From positions 62,001-126,000 of the forward strand of contig OZ021730.1 in NCBI GenBank assembly GCA_963978545.1: 64,000 nucleotides of DNA. The letters are read 5' to 3'. This stretch comes from Linyphia triangularis (taxonomy: Eukaryota > Arthropoda > Arachnida > Araneae > Linyphiidae). How positions within the stretch are numbered: the first letter of the stretch is position 1; every line of letters begins with the position of its first letter. The notes under the pieces are model-generated. The model saw only the letters and a program-made list of their open reading frames with translations, searched no databases and was not told the origin of the DNA. Shown here piece by piece: positions 11,295 through 21,957 of this stretch. The position numbers were made by a program, and so were the translations under genes.

Positions 11295-14223
11295 CAGGGC
11301 TGCCACTGACCGCAAGCTTTGAAAATAGTTGCTTTAGTAGCCTCAGATGTTAAAAATAGTAGCCAAAATAGTAGTCTCACACATAAAAAATAGTAGTCTC
11401 AGACGTTGAAAATAGTAGCCTTACTTCTCATAAGATCGAAATAAAACTGTTGATTTACATAAAACACGAAAACCCAGAAACACTCTTCTTTAAATTCAAA
11501 ATATTGTCTGAAACATTCCATTCCATACGGTAAAAGGCATGTGTCTTGGGGGAGGCGCTACAATATTTATATACTGCAATGGAAGTTGGCAACTCAACAT
11601 TACTCCCAGGCAGCACCAAAGCAAAAAAAAAAAATATATATATAGCTAAACTTCACGCAAAAGCGAGGATAAAAATCGATTGGCAAAACAAGATAACTTT
11701 TTTTCAACTTCCAAAGTCAAACAACTTTTTTCAGAAAAACAAGTATCATGTTTAAACAATTATACTATGCAATGGCAATCGAATTTCATTAAGGCCAGTT
11801 TTTAAATTTTTAACAAAATGGCTACAGAATTTGCGAAACAACATTTTAAAAAACAAAGAAAATAATGGCCAATTTAAAAATATATATATTTGACTATATA
11901 GAATTACATTTACTTATCAACGTATAATTGCAACTAAATATAAGTTTAGGCTAAAAATCAAAACAAGCATCTTTAGAGCATAAAAAAGAACGGAAAACAT
12001 TAAGAAAAAAAGATACAAAATTCGCATAAACCAATTTACAAACTACACTCATACTTGCTAACTTCAAGGAAAAGCAAAACTAGTACAATATTTTTCTTCT
12101 TAATTAAAAAAAACAACTTATTTTCTTTAATATATGTTATAGGCTGTATCCTGTTAATAACAAATTTTAAACAGTGTCCTAAATATTCACTAAACTTGGG
12201 CATGCATAAGCATGAAACTTAAATAATCAGCATTTTGCTAATCAATCACAAATTTCACTAGGTACATATATTTCATGAAAAATTATGTGTTTTAGATTTG
12301 GAAGTGGAGAAAAGATAAATAACACATAATGCATTAAAGAAAGTCTTGAAATTAACATCTTCTTATAAAAAATTAATTACTCATAGATATACAGAAATAA
12401 AATTTTGTACAACAAAAATACTATCTTAAATCACAAAAGTACATACTAAATGAGGCAAAAAATTGTTTTCATAAAACATGACAAGAGCAGCATTTGGTGT
12501 AGGGGGGGGGGGGGGGGGGGAATGTAAGGACCTTTAAATTCCATAACCCTTTGTCTAAATGTATGCAGTATAGCATTCAGATTCTTTTTTTATTTTTTGG
12601 AGGAGGAGGAGGAGGATACTTCAATTCTTTGTTTGATTTATATTAAACATATAAATCAAAAACACATATCATTTTCAGTTAATTACGTTAAATAAAATGT
12701 CAAAATTAAAGTAAAAAAAAAATCAAGTACAGGATCTAACCCATTTTGCTTATGAATGCCTATAGATTTGTTGAACATCAATAACACAATGCTGTAAAAG
12801 GTTAATAAAAACGAAAAAATATGATGGAATCAATTTGAAATATTAAGGAATTTAAGGTTCCAATATATTCTATTGACAAAAAACACAAGACAAGAAGAAA
12901 AATAATCATGTCTGTAAAGAATGCAGTCAGATTTAAGTTGGAGGATTTTTTTAAACAATAAATCTATGGTCGCGTTTCTAAATAATAGAAATACTAAAAT
13001 CTAAGAAAAATAATACGTAAATAATTAGGGTTCTAATGTATTCTGTTGAGAAAAAACGCAAGGCAAGAAGAAAAAAAATCATGTCTATAAAGGATGCAGG
13101 CAGATTAAAGTTTGAAGATTTTTTTTAACAATAAGACACCGGCGGACGCGAAGTTATAGGATAACCAAAAATCGATCAGAAATAATGTGTAAATCGTTGT
13201 TCCAAGCATAACAATGATTTCAGAAAGTAAAAAAAAACAAAAAAAAAACGGAACATGAACATGTGGTTGTGGGCCAAGGAAGGGAGATTGGCCGGTTTGG
13301 CTTAGCTGCTGATAGTAGAAAAAGTTCGGAAACTTCGTACACCCAAATCGATCGGCCAACTATAAAATTTATATATATATCGTGTGACCCGAGTCGGGAC
13401 AGATGTACGCACCCACACGGGGTACGCGAGAAGAGAAACTCGAACATTTCAAAATTCCCTGATTAAAGAGTAATTTTGCGAAATTCCTTGACATTTCCCT
13501 GAATTCTCGGTTCTGACGCCTCCCTGTTTAAGCTACATTCAGAGTAATTAAATAAATTGCTTAAAAATTTAAATTATTTTATTATTTATAACTTTAGCTA
13601 CAACATTGAAATTCTAATCAATCTGCATTCATTGACCAACACGGCGAAATTGTTCATCGCACTGACACAAATCTCGGAAATAACGTCAGATAACACCAAT
13701 ACTGTCCATACTATGGCACTTTCTTCCGGCGTTCGGAGCAAATTCCATAAATTTATGTTTGTTTAGAGTATATAAAGCGAAATAATTTGATATTTGAGAA
13801 TATAATTGTGTATGCTGTTGCCTTGCACGGCAAAAGATAAAACATTGAAACCAAACAGGTAGGCGAAAATGACAGCGGTTGCCGTCAAAAACAACATCTT
13901 GCGTGAAGTTACTATCGTCGGACTAACAAAGTGATCACTCTACCAGCGAATATGAACAACTATTTCAATAGTGCTCTCCCCCCCCCCCTTAAAAAAAATC
14001 ACCATTTTGATAAAATTGTTAGTACCTTAGTGCCGCTTTTTTTCTGTCTTTTAACGAACAGTATCCAATTTTTAAAAAAATAGTCGCCTGAGCCCAAAAA
14101 TAGTTGAAGGTTTTGTTCAAAATAGTCGCTTTGGGCCCTTTTTTCATTGAAATAGTTGCCATAGTCGCCTGGCCACTAAAATAGTCGCTTTAGTAGCCTT
14201 TTTAGTCGCCTGTGGCAGCCCTG
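11295..14223. mobile_element. CAGGGCTGCC-ended non-autonomous transposon, copy 1
   Basis: TIRs start CAGGGCTGCCAC on both ends, and the subterminal regions are packed with AATAGTAGCC / GCGACTATTTT repeats. The CAGGG start suggests a hAT-like family. The flanks TTAATTG and TAAATTG resemble each other imperfectly, so the TSD is uncertain. No transposase was found. Inside are a G19 run (12502-12520), a GGA run (12599-12615) and a tandem duplication (12856-13201). The right half matches copy 2 at 17291-19847 over long stretches (for example TTCTTCCGGCGTTC and TTTGATATTTGAGAATATAA). Confidence 0.65.
12856..13201. repeat. Tandem duplication, 173-bp period, two diverged copies
   Basis: GGTTCCAATATATTCTATTG at 12856 recurs as GGTTCTAATGTATTCTGTTG at 13029. 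Both are followed by a CAAG..AAGAAGAAAAA block, ATCATGTCTRTAAAG and an ACAATAA block. It lies within transposon copy 1. Confidence 0.7.
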
Positions 14224-14304
14224 TAAATTGGAACATCTACTCCACCCCCTTACAAATCCCACACTCCTTAAGATTTCTGTGTATTATCTCCCCCTTCGAA
14301 GGTT
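14224..14304. repeat. Right arm of the palindrome around 11295-14223
   Basis: This is the reverse-complement partner of 11212-11294, beginning directly at the transposon end; see that entry for the matching blocks. Confidence 0.6.
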
Positions 14305-15268
14305 TTTCTTTGTGACTGTAGTGATGAAGCACATGTGCAATATTCTGAAGCACGGTAAGAATTTCGAATATCAAAAATGTTTTAACGAGTAAAAAAAAAC
14401 ACTACATTTTAAGGTACTACTAATCTTTTTACCTTTTTTTTGTTTCAAGTGTGTTTCAAAACTTTAAATAGGTTTAATTTCATTTTTAATGCACTTAGGT
14501 TTAAAGTAATATTTTTAATTCTAACTAAATACACTTAAATTTGCTGAAAATTAATGTTGGATAACTCATTTGAATTCAAAGTTATTGTACGAATATTCTA
14601 AAACAAGTTTTACATTGTAAACACAATTTTAAAAAATGAAAAAGGAGCACACTGAATCCTTTGCAAACAAAAGTCAAAGGAACACGAGTATCTACAGTAA
14701 AGTAAGCTGCGACAGTGTATTTAACAACAGTTCATAATTATGAAATACTCCCCATTTTATCATTCTTTCAATATTTCCTTTTTGTTCTAATAATAATCGC
14801 ATAGCAACTGTAGTGAGTTTTTTAAGAATTATAGTCTAAGTTTTTTTACTGAACATGTAACTTGTGGAACAGCTTAAAGGGGGAGGGCAAAGCTTTTTCA
14901 AACATATCAATTGATTATACATACACACAGACATATTTGTGCAAAACCATCTTTTTACATATACAGGGTTGCCACTCAAAATGCAAAACAATATTCTCTG
15001 ACTTTTCCAGACAATATTTTTCAATTTCCAGGTTTCATTTCAAGCTGAAGAAAACAAAATGTTTTAAATACAGTTGCAGTTAAAATTGCAATTTTAAAGA
15101 AGGATTATACAGAATTTTTTTACGATATTTTAAAGCACATTTTTGCCAATTAATCGAAATTTTAGTAAAAAAAAGCAGAAATCCACATTTTTACGGAACT
15201 GTAATATGTTTGTGATTTGTGTCATTAAACACTGATGTACTTGCACACAATGATAAATTGAATAGATG

Positions 15269-16272
15269 CAGGGGTCAAAGTGACAAAATAAGAATATACA
15301 GGATTTTTTTATTTTTTTTTAAATATAGGACAATTTAAAACATCAAATAACTGCACACAGTTGCTACTGAACTTAAAAATTAACTCGTTATGCATTTTTG
15401 GGAGATTTAGCACCGAATGTGGCGAACCGGGGACTTGGTTTTCTGGAAACCCTAGTGACCGTTTGGAATTGACAACACAATGTATCGACGTCATTTTGAA
15501 TTTTTGGGACTTTTATGAAAAAATCGCATTTAATATTCTGAATCCAGTACGGATTCTGCGTCAGTGATTTTCGCCAAAAAATGGCAGCCCTGCCATTTTT
15601 TTAAGAGCAGAACTGCCTATGGTTGCCATAATTAGGCGCGGTTTGATGTAAACAATTTGTGGCGCAGAATCTGTATCGGATTTGGAATAAAAAAAATTGA
15701 CATCCGACATTATACAGCATATCTTTCCCTTTGTTAATCTCCTTTGTAAATCTTAACCCTTTTGTTTCCTTCATCAATTATTGACTAAGCACTCAAAATG
15801 TTCTATAGTAGTCCTGCAATTTAATCACAAGTTGTTTTCATCCGTTTTTCTCGAGGCAGAGTTTTGTGGCTGCAACTCTCTATATATTATGACCAATTAA
15901 TTTACTACGTTGGAGGAGAAAACAAATCAGAAATTCAAGACCGCGTGCTATGGAAAAGTCCACATGTTTACACTTTACAACTCCCGCCGGTCCAGTAGAG
16001 TTGAGATGTAGGTTATGTAGCACATGACATCACAAGAGATAAAACGCCACCGTTACAAACATCGCTTTTGTCAGGTTTTTTCACCTATGATCGCGCCAAA
16101 GAATCTGATATATAAAAAATGGCAACGATCGGCGCCGTTATTACGAATTCGAAGAATTTATAGATCGTATCAACATAGAACAATTGTAAAATATAGGACA
16201 ATATAGGACGTTTTTGACGATTTTTTAAAAAATATAGGATTTATTGGACATATAGAACGTCTGTGACCCCTG
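15269..16272. mobile_element. Nested transposon with exact 7-bp TSD
   Basis: Ends read CAGGGGTCAAAGTGAC and, reverse complemented, CAGGGGTCACAGACG. The heptamer ATAGATG occurs exactly on both sides (15262-15268 and 16273-16279). Subterminal regions repeat TATAGGACAAT / ATATAGGA motifs. The 1004-bp element encodes no recognisable transposase and encloses a small palindromic MITE. Confidence 0.7.
15541..15687. mobile_element. Palindromic MITE, copy 1 (copy 2 at 40877-41102)
   Basis: The left edge AATCCAGTACGGATTCTGCG and the right edge, reverse complemented, AAATCCGATACAGATTCTGC, form a 20-bp-plus inverted repeat around a core containing AATGGCAGCCCTGCCATTTT and ACTGCCTATGGTTGCCAT. The same core and ends occur at 40877-41102, where longer terminal arms are kept, so this copy is probably truncated at both ends. 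Confidence 0.65.
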
Positions 16273-16863
16273 ATAGATGGTAGGAATAGCAATTTGTGCA
16301 GCTCCCTTTATTTTTCCAAAGGGCTGAAAACAGTCAAAATATAAAGAATGAGGAAAACAGATATGCAGCGTAATTTTAAACTAGAAAAATAACTAAATAA
16401 GAAAATATTTGTTCACTAATGGGTGTACAGAACAGTGGTGCAACTAGAAATTTTTTCTGTTTAGAATGATAAAGCTCTTCCATAAACATTAAAAATAATA
16501 AAATTGTAGAAAAAGTTAAAAGTCTCAGAAAAAAAGAAAAAACGGAAATTGGCATAAAAGCAAAAAATTTTCACCCGTTTTTCAATCGATTTGCTTTTAG
16601 TGGGTGCTTTGACACATTGTTATAAGAAAATTTCATATCAAATATCAAATTTTCAGAACACAGATGTGCTTTGTGAAAAAAATTACTGAACTTGTTGACA
16701 GGAAACTTGAATCTGAAAGAAATTCTTTAATTTTTCCAGAAAATATCAAATTTTTTACTTTTCCCTGAAAATTCCAGGTTTTTCCTGTTTTTAAGGTGTG
16801 GCAACCCTGATATAATAAACAACAAAAATTTCTGTTAATAGCTATACATTGTGAGTTACTAAC

Positions 16864-16998
16864 AATTTGTAAAAAGTTATCTACTGCAGGGGAAACTTCT
16901 GAAATAGCAGGTGATATTGTTACTGTTTCAGGTGAAACAGTTGCAGTGGCAGGTGTTGGCGCATGAACGACAATCAACTGATGGTGTTCTAGTAGAAA
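16864..16998 (-). CDS. Possible coding exon, Thr/Pro/Val-rich (weak)
   Basis: A 45-codon open frame starts after a pyrimidine-rich acceptor (TTTCAATTTTAG) and contains HAPTPATATVSPETVTIS followed by PAISEVSPAVDN, a low-complexity composition seen in real proteins. The downstream donor would be GTTAGT, which is weak. No neighbouring exon was identified and the stretch starts 55 bp outside the MITE 14964-16809. It may be chance; I list it because nothing else explains the codon-like composition. Confidence 0.2.
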
Positions 16999-17710
16999 CT
17001 AAAATTGAAAGAATAAAATGTTTAGAAATGGCATGTGGATAAATAAACATCACTGCTTAAAATCCAATTACACTTGACCTGAACAAAGTTTATTGATTGA
17101 CTAGCTTTAGCTGCTTACTGTTGATTGAACAAATCAACTGATTAATTTATTACTGAAAATGATGTCTTTAAATTAGCAATATCCTTAGTATTTCTCAAAA
17201 GTTAAAAGCTTTACTCATATAAACAATTTGAAAGAATTTAAAAAATCACCAAAATCCAATAATTAAACGGTACTCTTAATATCCTACCTACAGGGCTGCC
17301 ACTGACTATAAAACGCTTTAGTAGCCTTGGATGTTAAAAATAGTAGCCGAAACAGTAGTCTTAGATGTTGAAAATAGTAGTATCAGACGTTGAAAATAGC
17401 AGCCTCGCTTTTCGTAACTAAATAATGATTTCAAAATGTTTAAACATATATAATATAATGAAAATGAGAGGCAAATTTAATTAAGCCCAGTTTTCCAATT
17501 TTTTAAGCTACTTTCAAAGCAATTAAATAAATTATTTCAAAATTTAAGTTATTAGTACTTATAAATTTAGTTATAATATTGAAATTTTAGTCATTCTGCA
17601 TCGACTGACCTACACAGCATAAATGATGAACATAATGTCTTGTAACACCGACAGAAGCCTTGGCAAAAACATACATTACAACAATGCAAATCTCAGAGAT
17701 GGCAGTTATA

Positions 17711-18398
17711 CATGGTTCGTACACTTGAAGGAGAAAAAAATTCTAGGACTTTTTAAGCACTTTTCAAGGATGCGTTATCAACATAAATACATTTTTAAAA
17801 AATGTTGTTGTTTTTTAGGTTTCAATGAAAGAAAATTTTAAGGTTACAGATGAAAAACAAAAATTTCCAATATATGAGAAGCAGCACTGTGTCCCATAAA
17901 AACAAAAGTAAAGTAGCTAGTACTCACTTGGTAATTATGCTAATATCGGATATGAACACCCATTTGATTGCCTTGTTTCATCATATTGAGACGTCAAATA
18001 ATAATACAAAAGTCTTATTGATTAAACTGTCTTCCAATCTACTCAAATGGCTTGATTACAAATACTGTATAACATGTAGTTTTTTTTCTCCATATGAAAA
18101 TTTAAATGCAATCACGCTATCAGCAAACATGCAGTTACATAATTTATCATTGTTTTCATTAAATTATAAGAGCCGTGATTTTTTTATGATTTTCAATGTC
18201 CATTGTATTTCAGTATCTAAAACATCGTTTTCAATTACATGCGCCTCCTTTGTCACTTGGTTGACCAAAATTTTTTGAGAAAATAAAATTCAAGCACTTT
18301 AAACGTATTTTTACAGAATTCAAGGTTTTTAAGCACTTGGAAAAGAAATACTTTTTTTCAAGCACTTTTCAAGGTTTTTTAAAAACGTACGAACCATG
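17711..18398 (-). mobile_element. Nested 688-bp element with CATGGTTCGTAC ends
   Basis: Perfect 12-bp terminal inverted repeats CATGGTTCGTAC ... GTACGAACCATG are flanked on both sides by TTATA (17706-17710 and 18399-18403), a 5-bp direct repeat that may be the TSD. Subterminal phrases AAGCACTTTTCAAGG occur at both ends in inverted orientation. The interior carries a minus-strand transposase relic. It is a deletion derivative, since that protein is represented only by a short middle section. Confidence 0.65.
17880..18280 (-). pseudogene. Transposase relic in the CATGGTTCGTAC element (ZBED/hAT-like, tentative)
   Basis: Minus-strand translation from about 18278 gives KILVNQVTKEAHVIENDV, then DTEIQWTLKIIKKS, MFADSVIAFKFSYGEKKL and, after a frame change, NQMGVHIRY. 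The order EI.W.lK ... MF.DS.IA..F..G..K ... QMdvhiRYw fits a transposase family frequent in arthropod repeats that I associate with ZBED/hAT-like proteins. Stops and shifts make it non-functional. The open frame on the opposite strand (17850-18278) has no recognisable features and is taken as a shadow. Confidence 0.45.
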
Positions 18399-18459
18399 TT
18401 ATAACATCAGTAAATATCAAAAATACAGCTGTTAAACCGTCAAATCCCTTTATCCTTGG

Positions 18460-18760
18460 CGAAAATGACTATCACTCCAATGTAAATACTGGTGATGGTG
18501 CCTTCCATACCAAAAATTATCATCACAAGAATGTAAATATTAGCGATAGCGTCCATCATAACGGTGCAAATCTTGCGATGTCTATTACATCCGCTTAATA
18601 TGCAGCGAAATTAACTGTCGCAAAAACGTAAATCTCAGTGATCGCCCTGCATACAAACTCAAAAAACGGCAATAGTGGTCATTACATCAGCTGAATAAGT
18701 CAATGAAATTAGCAATCTCACACAAACATAAATATAGATGATAGAGAAACAGTTGAAGCA
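18460..18760. repeat. Degenerate minisatellite, about 48-bp units
   Basis: A recurring motif AATGTAAATATTAGYGATRG appears in variants near 18470, 18518, 18562, 18617 and 18714, spacings near 48 bp or twice that. It lies inside transposon copy 2, and a single unit-like stretch occurs at the matching place in copy 1. Confidence 0.5.
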
Positions 18761-20233
18761 ACGATAAAAGTGGTCATTCCACCAAAGACTTTGGAATTCT
18801 GAATGCAGGCAAAGGTCTGTGGCGAACAGACTAGTAAACAAGTACACACATGCACCCCCCTTGAAAGTTCAATGCGGATTTGCATCAAACTCAGGAAATT
18901 TTGGCCAAAAAAAAAAAAAAGCCGAAATTAACAAATCCGCTGACTGTACTATGTGTGATTTTTAGTGTGGATTTCATGTATTTATCTGTATATGTTAAGA
19001 AACAAAAGCTTGCTTTTCACAAGTCTTGTTTCACTTTCACCCACAATAAGTAACTTCCACTTTGAAGCATTGCTTACATTTAGTGATGTATAGTTCTAAA
19101 ATGTCATACACCTTGCTCCTTTCATTGATTTAGGATAATAACAAAAGATTTTTATACTTAATTTAGGCGACTTTTTTAACAAGAAAAGAAATATGATTTA
19201 CGATGAAATTTATCAAGCCATTTAAGTTGCACAAAAGTAAATGCCCTAGTGGTTATGTGGCAACCCTCAATTGCTAAATGTACATTTCAAATGGTAATCT
19301 TACGCAGATATAAGATTTCAATTAAAAAAGAACATGAAAAAGAAGCTGTCCATACTGATGTCATTTTCTTCCGGCGTTCAAGGCAAATTTCACAAATTCA
19401 TTCTTGTCAAGTAAAGTTAATAAAGGCAAAATAATTTGATATTTGAGAATATAATAGTACATGTTGTTGAGCCCCGTACTGCGAAAGATGATACATTGGA
19501 ACCTAACAGGTAGGCGAAAATAATAATTGCACGTGTGATTACCAGGGAGATACTATTGTCGGACTAACCAAGTTACTACTCGAACCTCGAACATGAACTA
19601 AAATTAACACTTATTTCGGTAGAGTTCACTCCCCCCTTTAAAATATCGCTATTTTGACAAAACTGTGTTAGTACCTTAGAGCAACTTTTTTTCCGTCCTA
19701 CAAACAGACAATATCTACTTTTTTAAAAAAAAATTGTAGCCTTAGCCCAAAAATAGTTGAAGGTTTCGCTTAAAATAGTCGTTTTGGGTCCTTTTTTCAC
19801 TAAAATAGTCACTTTAGTAGCCTTTTTAGTCGCCAGTGTCAGCCCTGTACTTAGTAAGATCTAACCAGATTGTCAACCGATTTTCTTTAAGTGGAATGTT
19901 CTTTGCCATCAATTAGGCTTAATTAGAATCCTTTTCCTGTCATATACAGAAAATATTTAGGCCAGTAGAAAATTGTTTATAAAGTTACCTTTCAAAAAAT
20001 ATATAGATTTACTTTATTAATTTTAAAGAGAATGTGCAAGCTTCTAATTATGTAAGGTGATTCCTCAGTAATTGACCACATGCTAGTAGTTGACCAAAAT
20101 GACACAAAAAGGATTGTAAACAAGGTATTCTAATTTTTATTGGTCAAAATATATCCAATAACCAAGGAAAGCCACTGCCAAAAGTTATATGGGTAACCAT
20201 TGGATGTTAAAAATTGACAAACACAAAGGTATA

Positions 20234-21430
20234 TCACAGGGCCTCATATGAATGACTGACATCCCCTGTTTTGGGAAAATGCTTGAAAGGGTGATACTAA
20301 ACAGACTTAGACCACATCTAAATTGCATCCCCCCGGAACAATATGGGTTTGTCCCAAAACGTTCCACAACCAAGCAACTAGTTAGGATACTAGAGTTTAT
20401 TGGAAGTGCCCATCATAATAGACAAGCCACAGCAATGCTCATGCTGGATGTGGCAAAGGCATTTGACAGGGTGTATCATAATGGGTTAATCTACAAAATG
20501 ATCAAGCAAAAAATTCCTGCAGATTTGATACTACTCATTAATTCCTATTTAAATGAGAGAACCTTTAATGTACAATATGGAGAGTCCACTTCTACCACTA
20601 GAGCTATTGAGGCCGGGGTCCCCCAGGGGTCAGTTTTGGGTCCGACACTGTACCTTATTTATACATCAGATTTCCCCACCTTTGCTGAAGACCATAATAT
20701 TATGACAGCGTTTTATGCAGACGACACTGCAATCATTGCTAAATCCATACAGAGGAACAACGCAGTCCAAAAACTATCAAATTTAACAGACGAAATAGAA
20801 GAATGGTGCAGTAATTGGAAGGTCTGCATAAACGCTGGAAAATCCAATATTCTTATCATGGGAGGAAAGAAGAAATATCGGAAAATTACAAGCAAGGTGC
20901 AGCTGTTTGGTGAAACCGTACCTATTGTACCTAAAGCCAAGTACTTGGGTCTTACCCTTAATAAAAAATTAAATCTCATTGATCATTGCAAAAATGTGAT
21001 TGGCAAAGCAAAATTCATTATGGCCAAGTTGCGCCCACTTATTGGAAGACACTCTAAACTAAATCTTCGCACCAAAAAGCTGATTTACACTTCTAATATT
21101 AGGCCAATTTTAACATATGCAGCTCCAGTTCTGGCTACTGCCACCCCCAAAGAGATAAAAATGCTCCAGACCTACCAAAATAAATGCCTCAGAGAAATAG
21201 TTAATGCCACTAGGTATGTTCGAAACGACCTCATCCATAGAGATCTAAAAATTGACAAAATATCTGAGTTTATTGCCAAATTAAACATTAAATTTTTCAA
21301 AAATGCTATGGATGAGGAAGATGACTTCCAGGATATATTTGCATATGAAACCCTCTCTGAGGATATCAGGCATAGACCTTTTGCTGCGTTTTCTCTCTCA
21401 GATGCAGTTATGGCCAGAGCTTACAACTAA
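20234..21430 (+). pseudogene. Jockey-type non-LTR retrotransposon reverse transcriptase, 5'-truncated
   Basis: The longest intact plus-strand frame outside the LTR element runs 392 codons from 20252 to TAA at 21428-21430. It encodes RT fingers/palm/thumb blocks in order: CFGKMLERVILNRLRPHL (near residue 6), LMLDVAKAFDRVYHNGL, GVPQGSVLGPTLYLIYTSD, the catalytic FYADDTAI (near residue 154), and the thumb/C-terminal AKYLGLTLNKKL, RPILTYAAPV and YQNKCLREI. These are typical of jockey-like LINEs. Upstream, the expected start of the RT (xYRPISL) is recognisable at 20234-20251 but carries a stop; ORF1, endonuclease and the first RT blocks are absent. This is normal 5' truncation followed by decay. 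Confidence 0.85.
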
Positions 21431-21830
21431 ATTCACCTTCTGCACTTTAGACATCTCCTGTGTATATTTATAGCAGTGTACTTATTCCCCAATAACTAAT
21501 AATCCATCGAAGCCAATTATTGGGGGAAGTGGATGGTTATTGAAGTGCTCAGCAATTCCCACCCAGTTAGGAGCCAAAGCCCTCCAGCAACCCACGGAAG
21601 GTTCTCTCTTGTAGAGAAAGGGAAATGGGTGGAGGTGTAGTAAAGCCCTATTTAATTATTTTATTTATTATTATTTTATTGTTGTCTTTAAAACAACTCT
21701 TTGTACTGTAACTTTAGCATAATCTTAAATTATGCTACATTTATTCTTTTCAGTGAAATTACTTTCACTATATTTAGCTTACTATAGAGGAATCTAAATT
21801 CCCTACATTTATTCCCTTGTCCCTTTTTAT
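21431..21830 (+). other. Probable 3' UTR of the jockey-type LINE
   Basis: GC-richer, unique-looking sequence follows the RT stop (CCCACCCAGTTAGGAGCC, CCCACGGAAGGTTCTCTC) and fades into TTATTTATTATTATTTTATT. The exact 3' end is not defined and no TSD was found. Confidence 0.4.
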
Positions 21831-21840
21831 GTTTAGAAAA

Positions 21841-21957
21841 TGTTGAAAAACCAATAAAAAGCAAAAAATCTTGAAAAACTAAATAAAAAGCAAAAAATTT
21901 TGAAAAACCAAATAAAAACCAAAAAAATTTGAAAAACCATATAAAAAAAAAAAATGT
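21841..21957. repeat. 29-bp minisatellite, four units
   Basis: TTGAAAAACCAATAAAAAGC-like units recur at about 21842, 21871, 21900 and 21929, giving a 29-bp period. Confidence 0.75.

Larger units (their letters stand above)
14964..16809. mobile_element. CAGGGTTGCCAC-ended MITE-like element
   Basis: Both ends read CAGGGTTGCCAC (the right one reverse complemented). The inner flanks are built from TTTTCCAG / TTTCCAGG / CCTGGAATTTTCAGG phrases. The flanking bases TACATATA and ATATAATA do not form a clean duplication. Most of its length is a second element (15269-16272) nested inside, which in turn holds a third (15541-15687). Without the nested part it would be about 840 bp and non-coding. Confidence 0.55.
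17291..19847. mobile_element. CAGGGCTGCC-ended non-autonomous transposon, copy 2
   Basis: Left end CAGGGCTGCCACTGA, right end (reverse complement) CAGGGCTGACACTGG, with AATAGTAGCC-type subterminal repeats as in copy 1. The flanks end TACCTA and start TACTTA, a possible 6-bp duplication with one mismatch. It contains a nested element (17711-18398) and a degenerate minisatellite (about 18460-18760). The right third aligns with copy 1 (TTCTTCCGGCGTTCAAGGCA versus TTCTTCCGGCGTTCGGAGCA). Confidence 0.65.

Noticed and set aside
14964..16809. 8-bp TSD for the CAGGGTTGCCAC element
   Set aside because: TACATATA and ATATAATA match at too few positions; apparent similarity is from AT-richness.
16645..16977. 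110-codon minus-strand ORF as one protein
   Set aside because: Its 3' two-thirds are the MITE end (TTTTCCAG/CCTGGAAT repeats); only the upstream 45 codons are kept, as a weak exon candidate.
17850..18278. 142-codon plus-strand frame within the nested element
   Set aside because: The opposite strand encodes recognisable transposase blocks; the plus frame has no motif and starts and stops by chance.
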